This document shows positions 13,450 to 15,182 of a stretch of DNA of 15,182 nt, in pieces (within the stretch, counting starts at the first letter, position 1; every line of letters begins with the position of its first letter). The DNA is from Vicinamibacteria bacterium (GTDB lineage Bacteria > Acidobacteriota > Vicinamibacteria > Vicinamibacterales > 2-12-FULL-66-21), in NCBI GenBank assembly GCA_025937075.1, contig JAICSD010000051.1:1-15182 (forward strand). Reading direction: 5' to 3'. The notes under the pieces were generated by a model. It saw only the letters and a program-made list of their open reading frames with translations, ran no database searches and was not told the origin of the DNA. A program made the position numbers and the translations under genes.

Positions 13450-14631
13450 TCATTTGACGAGCCGCTTCGACTGTTCGACGCATATCGGATCCGAATCTCT
13501 TTCGCAGGCGTCGATCGCCTGCGCGGCCTGCGTCCGCGCCGCCGCGCCGTTGCCTTCGCGCAGCGCGAGCCGCCCCAGCTCGAGGTGCGCACGCCCCTGG
13601 ACCCAGACCGGAGAGTCGGGACCAAGCGCGATCTCCAGGTCCCGGCGCGCCTCTTCCGCGCGCCCGAGCAGCACGCGCGCGGCGCCGCGCTTGTAGTGCC
13701 AGAGCCCGGCCTCGCCCGGCACTTTGCGGCGCGGGTCGTGCGAGAACATCTCGATGCCCGTGTTCAGGAGCGCCTCCGCCTCCGCGCCGCGTCCGGCACG
13801 CACCGCCGTCGCCCCAGCTTCGAGCAGCACGAGGCGGTTGCGTGGATACCGGCGATGAAGCCGATCCAGCACGGTCAGGGCGTCTGCGTATCGCTTCTCG
13901 CGGTTGTAGAAGAGGACGAGCGCGAAGAGCGCGTCCGTCTGATCCTCGCTCGGGGTCGCCGCACTCTCCTCGACGAGCCGCAGGCCGCGCTCGCGCCCGC
14001 CCCCGAAGCCCACCATGTACGCCATCAGCCGCATGGGCAGCGAGAGCGTCGAGATGAGATAGCGGTACGTGCCGACGATCAGACCCGCTTCCTTGCGTGA
14101 GGGGTCGAGCCGCAGCACGCGCTCCTGTTCGTCGAAGCTCCGGCGCGCGGCCCGCAGCCCGGCGAGCAGCCGTCCTTCGACGGATGCAATATAGGACGCT
14201 TCCAGGCCGAGCGCCGTGCCGAGATCGTAGTGCGCCTGCGGATCGTTCGGCGCCGCCGCCACCCGCTGCTCCGCCAGCTCGATGGCCTTGGCGATTTCGC
14301 GCTTGAATTCCGCATCGAGCTCCGGCGCGGGTTTCGTCACCTTGATCATCGATCGCGAGACGGTGCCCAGATAGTGATCGACCGTGACGGCGCCGCGCTG
14401 GAACAGGATGTCGAGCCAGACCGACGAGGCCAGGGCGCGGTGCGTGGCCGAATCGTTCGGATCGACGGCGACGGCCTGCCGCAGGAGGCGGATGGACTCC
14501 TGCTGATCGAGGTTGTAGGCGAATTCGGCCGCGCGGTCGCGCAGTTCGCGCGCGGTTTCGGCGGCGGCTGGCACGGCGCCGGACAGGCTGGCCGCAATTA
14601 CGACGGCCGCCTGTAGTCTGCGCGGCGACAT
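13450..14631 (-). CDS. Exported TPR-repeat protein
   Basis: 393 residues from ATG 14631. Signal peptide MSPRRLQAAVVIAASLSGAV ending AAA before Glu25. The mature protein is all-helical with TPR-like pairs: about 27-66 (SIRLLRQAVAVDPNDSATHR), 108-150 (AIELAEQRVAAAPNDPQAHY), 160-195, 232-300 (FYNREKRYADALTVLDRLHR) and 312-385 (YKRGAARVLLGRAEEARRDL). A less regular stretch near 190-225 (TLSLPMRLMAYMVGFGGGRE) interrupts the repeats. It is probably a periplasmic scaffold; the partner is unknown. No Shine-Dalgarno precedes the ATG; TATCAT stands 6 bp upstream, so a leaderless or weakly initiated mRNA is possible. The one-TM gene follows 10 nt later in the same operon. Confidence 0.82.
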   Translation of the reverse strand: MSPRRLQAAVVIAASLSGAVPAAAETARELRDRAAEFAYNLDQQESIRLLRQAVAVDPNDSATHRALASSVWLDILFQRGAVTVDHYLGTVSRSMIKVTKPAPELDAEFKREIAKAIELAEQRVAAAPNDPQAHYDLGTALGLEASYIASVEGRLLAGLRAARRSFDEQERVLRLDPSRKEAGLIVGTYRYLISTLSLPMRLMAYMVGFGGGRERGLRLVEESAATPSEDQTDALFALVLFYNREKRYADALTVLDRLHRRYPRNRLVLLEAGATAVRAGRGAEAEALLNTGIEMFSHDPRRKVPGEAGLWHYKRGAARVLLGRAEEARRDLEIALGPDSPVWVQGRAHLELGRLALREGNGAAARTQAAQAIDACERDSDPICVEQSKRLVK

Positions 14632-14780
14632 ATGAATATGATAGCCGGGGGGCTGGAGCGCCTCGGATCGGTCGCCGCAGGGTGTTATGCGAGTCGGCGC
14701 TGTGGATGGGCGGTGCGGGGCCATGGGGGCGCCGCGAGCGGCCGCCTTCGCGCCCCGCGGTATTAGAGGAGGACACGAAG

Positions 14781-15110
14781 ATGCCTCGTGGCAGACGCCG
14801 CAGGAATGCGGACGCACTGATGACGTCAGCGGAATTCATCGGCTGGGCGCTGGGCGCGCTCGAGCGCGAAATCACTGAAACGAGACAGCGGCTGTCGACG
14901 CTCACCGAACAGGCGCGTCGACTCCGCATCGGGCGCGGCGGGCGGGGCGGGGGCCCCGCGGCAGCAGCCACCTTCGACGAACCGGGCGCGTCCGCGAAGC
15001 CGCGGCGCCGGCGCAAGCGGGGGATGTCGGCGGAAGCACGCAAGCGGATATCCGACCAGATGAAGAAGCGCTGGGCTGACCGCCGCCGCGCGGGCAAGAA
15101 GACGCTCTGA
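14781..15110 (+). CDS. Small basic protein with a C-terminal SAEARKRIS-KKRW motif
   Basis: 109 residues. The start is firm: GAGGAGGA (14766-14773) ends 7 nt before ATG 14781, although the frame is open further upstream. The N-terminus is Arg-rich (MPRGRRRRNAD), followed by a predicted helix or coiled coil (residues about 14-49, FIGWALGALEREITETRQRL), a Gly/Ala-rich linker, and a strongly basic end KPRRRRKRGMSAEARKRISD then QMKKRWADRRRAGKK. The MSxEARKRIxxxxKKRWAxRR motif recurs in small bacterial proteins that are probably nucleic-acid-binding. A nucleoid- or RNA-associated role is likely but unproven. It is transcribed divergently from the TPR operon. Confidence 0.8.
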   Translation: MPRGRRRRNADALMTSAEFIGWALGALEREITETRQRLSTLTEQARRLRIGRGGRGGGPAAAATFDEPGASAKPRRRRKRGMSAEARKRISDQMKKRWADRRRAGKKTL

Positions 15111-15182
15111 GGGTCAGGCCCGCGTCATAGCACGAACCCACGACCCAGGCCGCGCGCCACCGCACACTGCCAGGCGAGGCGC
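15111..15182. other. Right-edge sequence, nothing recognised
   Basis: 72 bases after the basic-protein gene with no visible gene or strong terminator hairpin. Confidence 0.5.

Noticed and set aside
13440..13625. 62-residue N-terminal extension of the one-TM protein
   Set aside because: Lies within the TPR gene in another frame and is Arg/Ser-rich; ATG 13439 gives a normal short cytosolic lead to the TM helix.
13033..14100. 355-codon plus-strand open frame
   Set aside because: Antisense to the TPR and one-TM genes, both of which have recognisable signal or membrane segments.
13439..15097. 552-codon minus-strand open frame across the TPR gene and beyond
   Set aside because: Out of frame with the TPR motifs and antisense to the basic-protein gene, which has a strong ribosome-binding site.
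1..15182. Search for CRISPR arrays, tRNA/rRNA, insertion sequences and prophage genes
   Set aside because: No regularly spaced direct repeats, cloverleaf-like sequence, transposase or phage structural genes were seen by eye.

Overview
This is a gene-dense, high-GC stretch (G/C strongly preferred at third codon positions) that most resembles a soil Acidobacteriota genome, plausibly Vicinamibacteria-like. The main evidence is a full-length duplicated 'orphan' FtsX/MacB-type permease (ADOP family, characteristic of Acidobacteria) plus a remnant of a second one. Small exported proteins and TPR proteins of the kind common in that phylum fit the same picture. This is an inference from gene families; there is no rRNA or marker gene to settle it. 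I saw no tRNA, rRNA, CRISPR array or insertion sequence.

Layout. (1) 1-2077, plus strand: a small exported or anchored protein of unknown function, then an ADP-ribosylglycohydrolase. (2) 2138-6411, minus strand: a complete ADOP permease (3781-6411); downstream of it a Tat-exported protein of unknown function whose reading frame runs 3610 to 2678 but is split by one in-frame TGA at 3146-3148; then a 5'-truncated, frameshifted ADOP remnant. (3) 6412-6542: a divergent control region with two perfect inverted repeats and a 30-bp near-copy of the catalytic segment of the nearby nucleotidyltransferase gene. (4) 6543-12105, plus strand: a tightly packed five-gene unit of winged-helix protein, nucleotidyltransferase, CHASE2-adenylate cyclase, M48 metalloprotease and an MscS channel with a cyclic-nucleotide-binding domain (junctions of -4, +3, -4 and +9 nt). 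(5) 12135-14631, minus strand: a secreted Tyr/Gly-rich repeat protein, a one-TM protein and a TPR protein. (6) 14781-15110, plus strand: a small basic protein.

How the genes may work together. The cyclase has an extracytoplasmic CHASE2 sensor and intact class III catalytic residues, and two genes later there is a channel whose cytosolic tail is a cyclic-nucleotide-binding fold. The simplest reading is a self-contained envelope circuit: stimulus, cAMP, channel gating, with an exported M48 protease made between the two. The winged-helix/nucleotidyltransferase pair at the head of the same unit resembles AbiE-type toxin-antitoxin partners in architecture and may autoregulate the whole unit through the palindrome at its start.

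The points most worth a second look are the cyclase-protease-channel operon, the in-frame TGA followed by a SECIS-like hairpin in the Tat-exported protein, the winged-helix/nucleotidyltransferase pair, and the displaced 30-bp copy of the nucleotidyltransferase motif.
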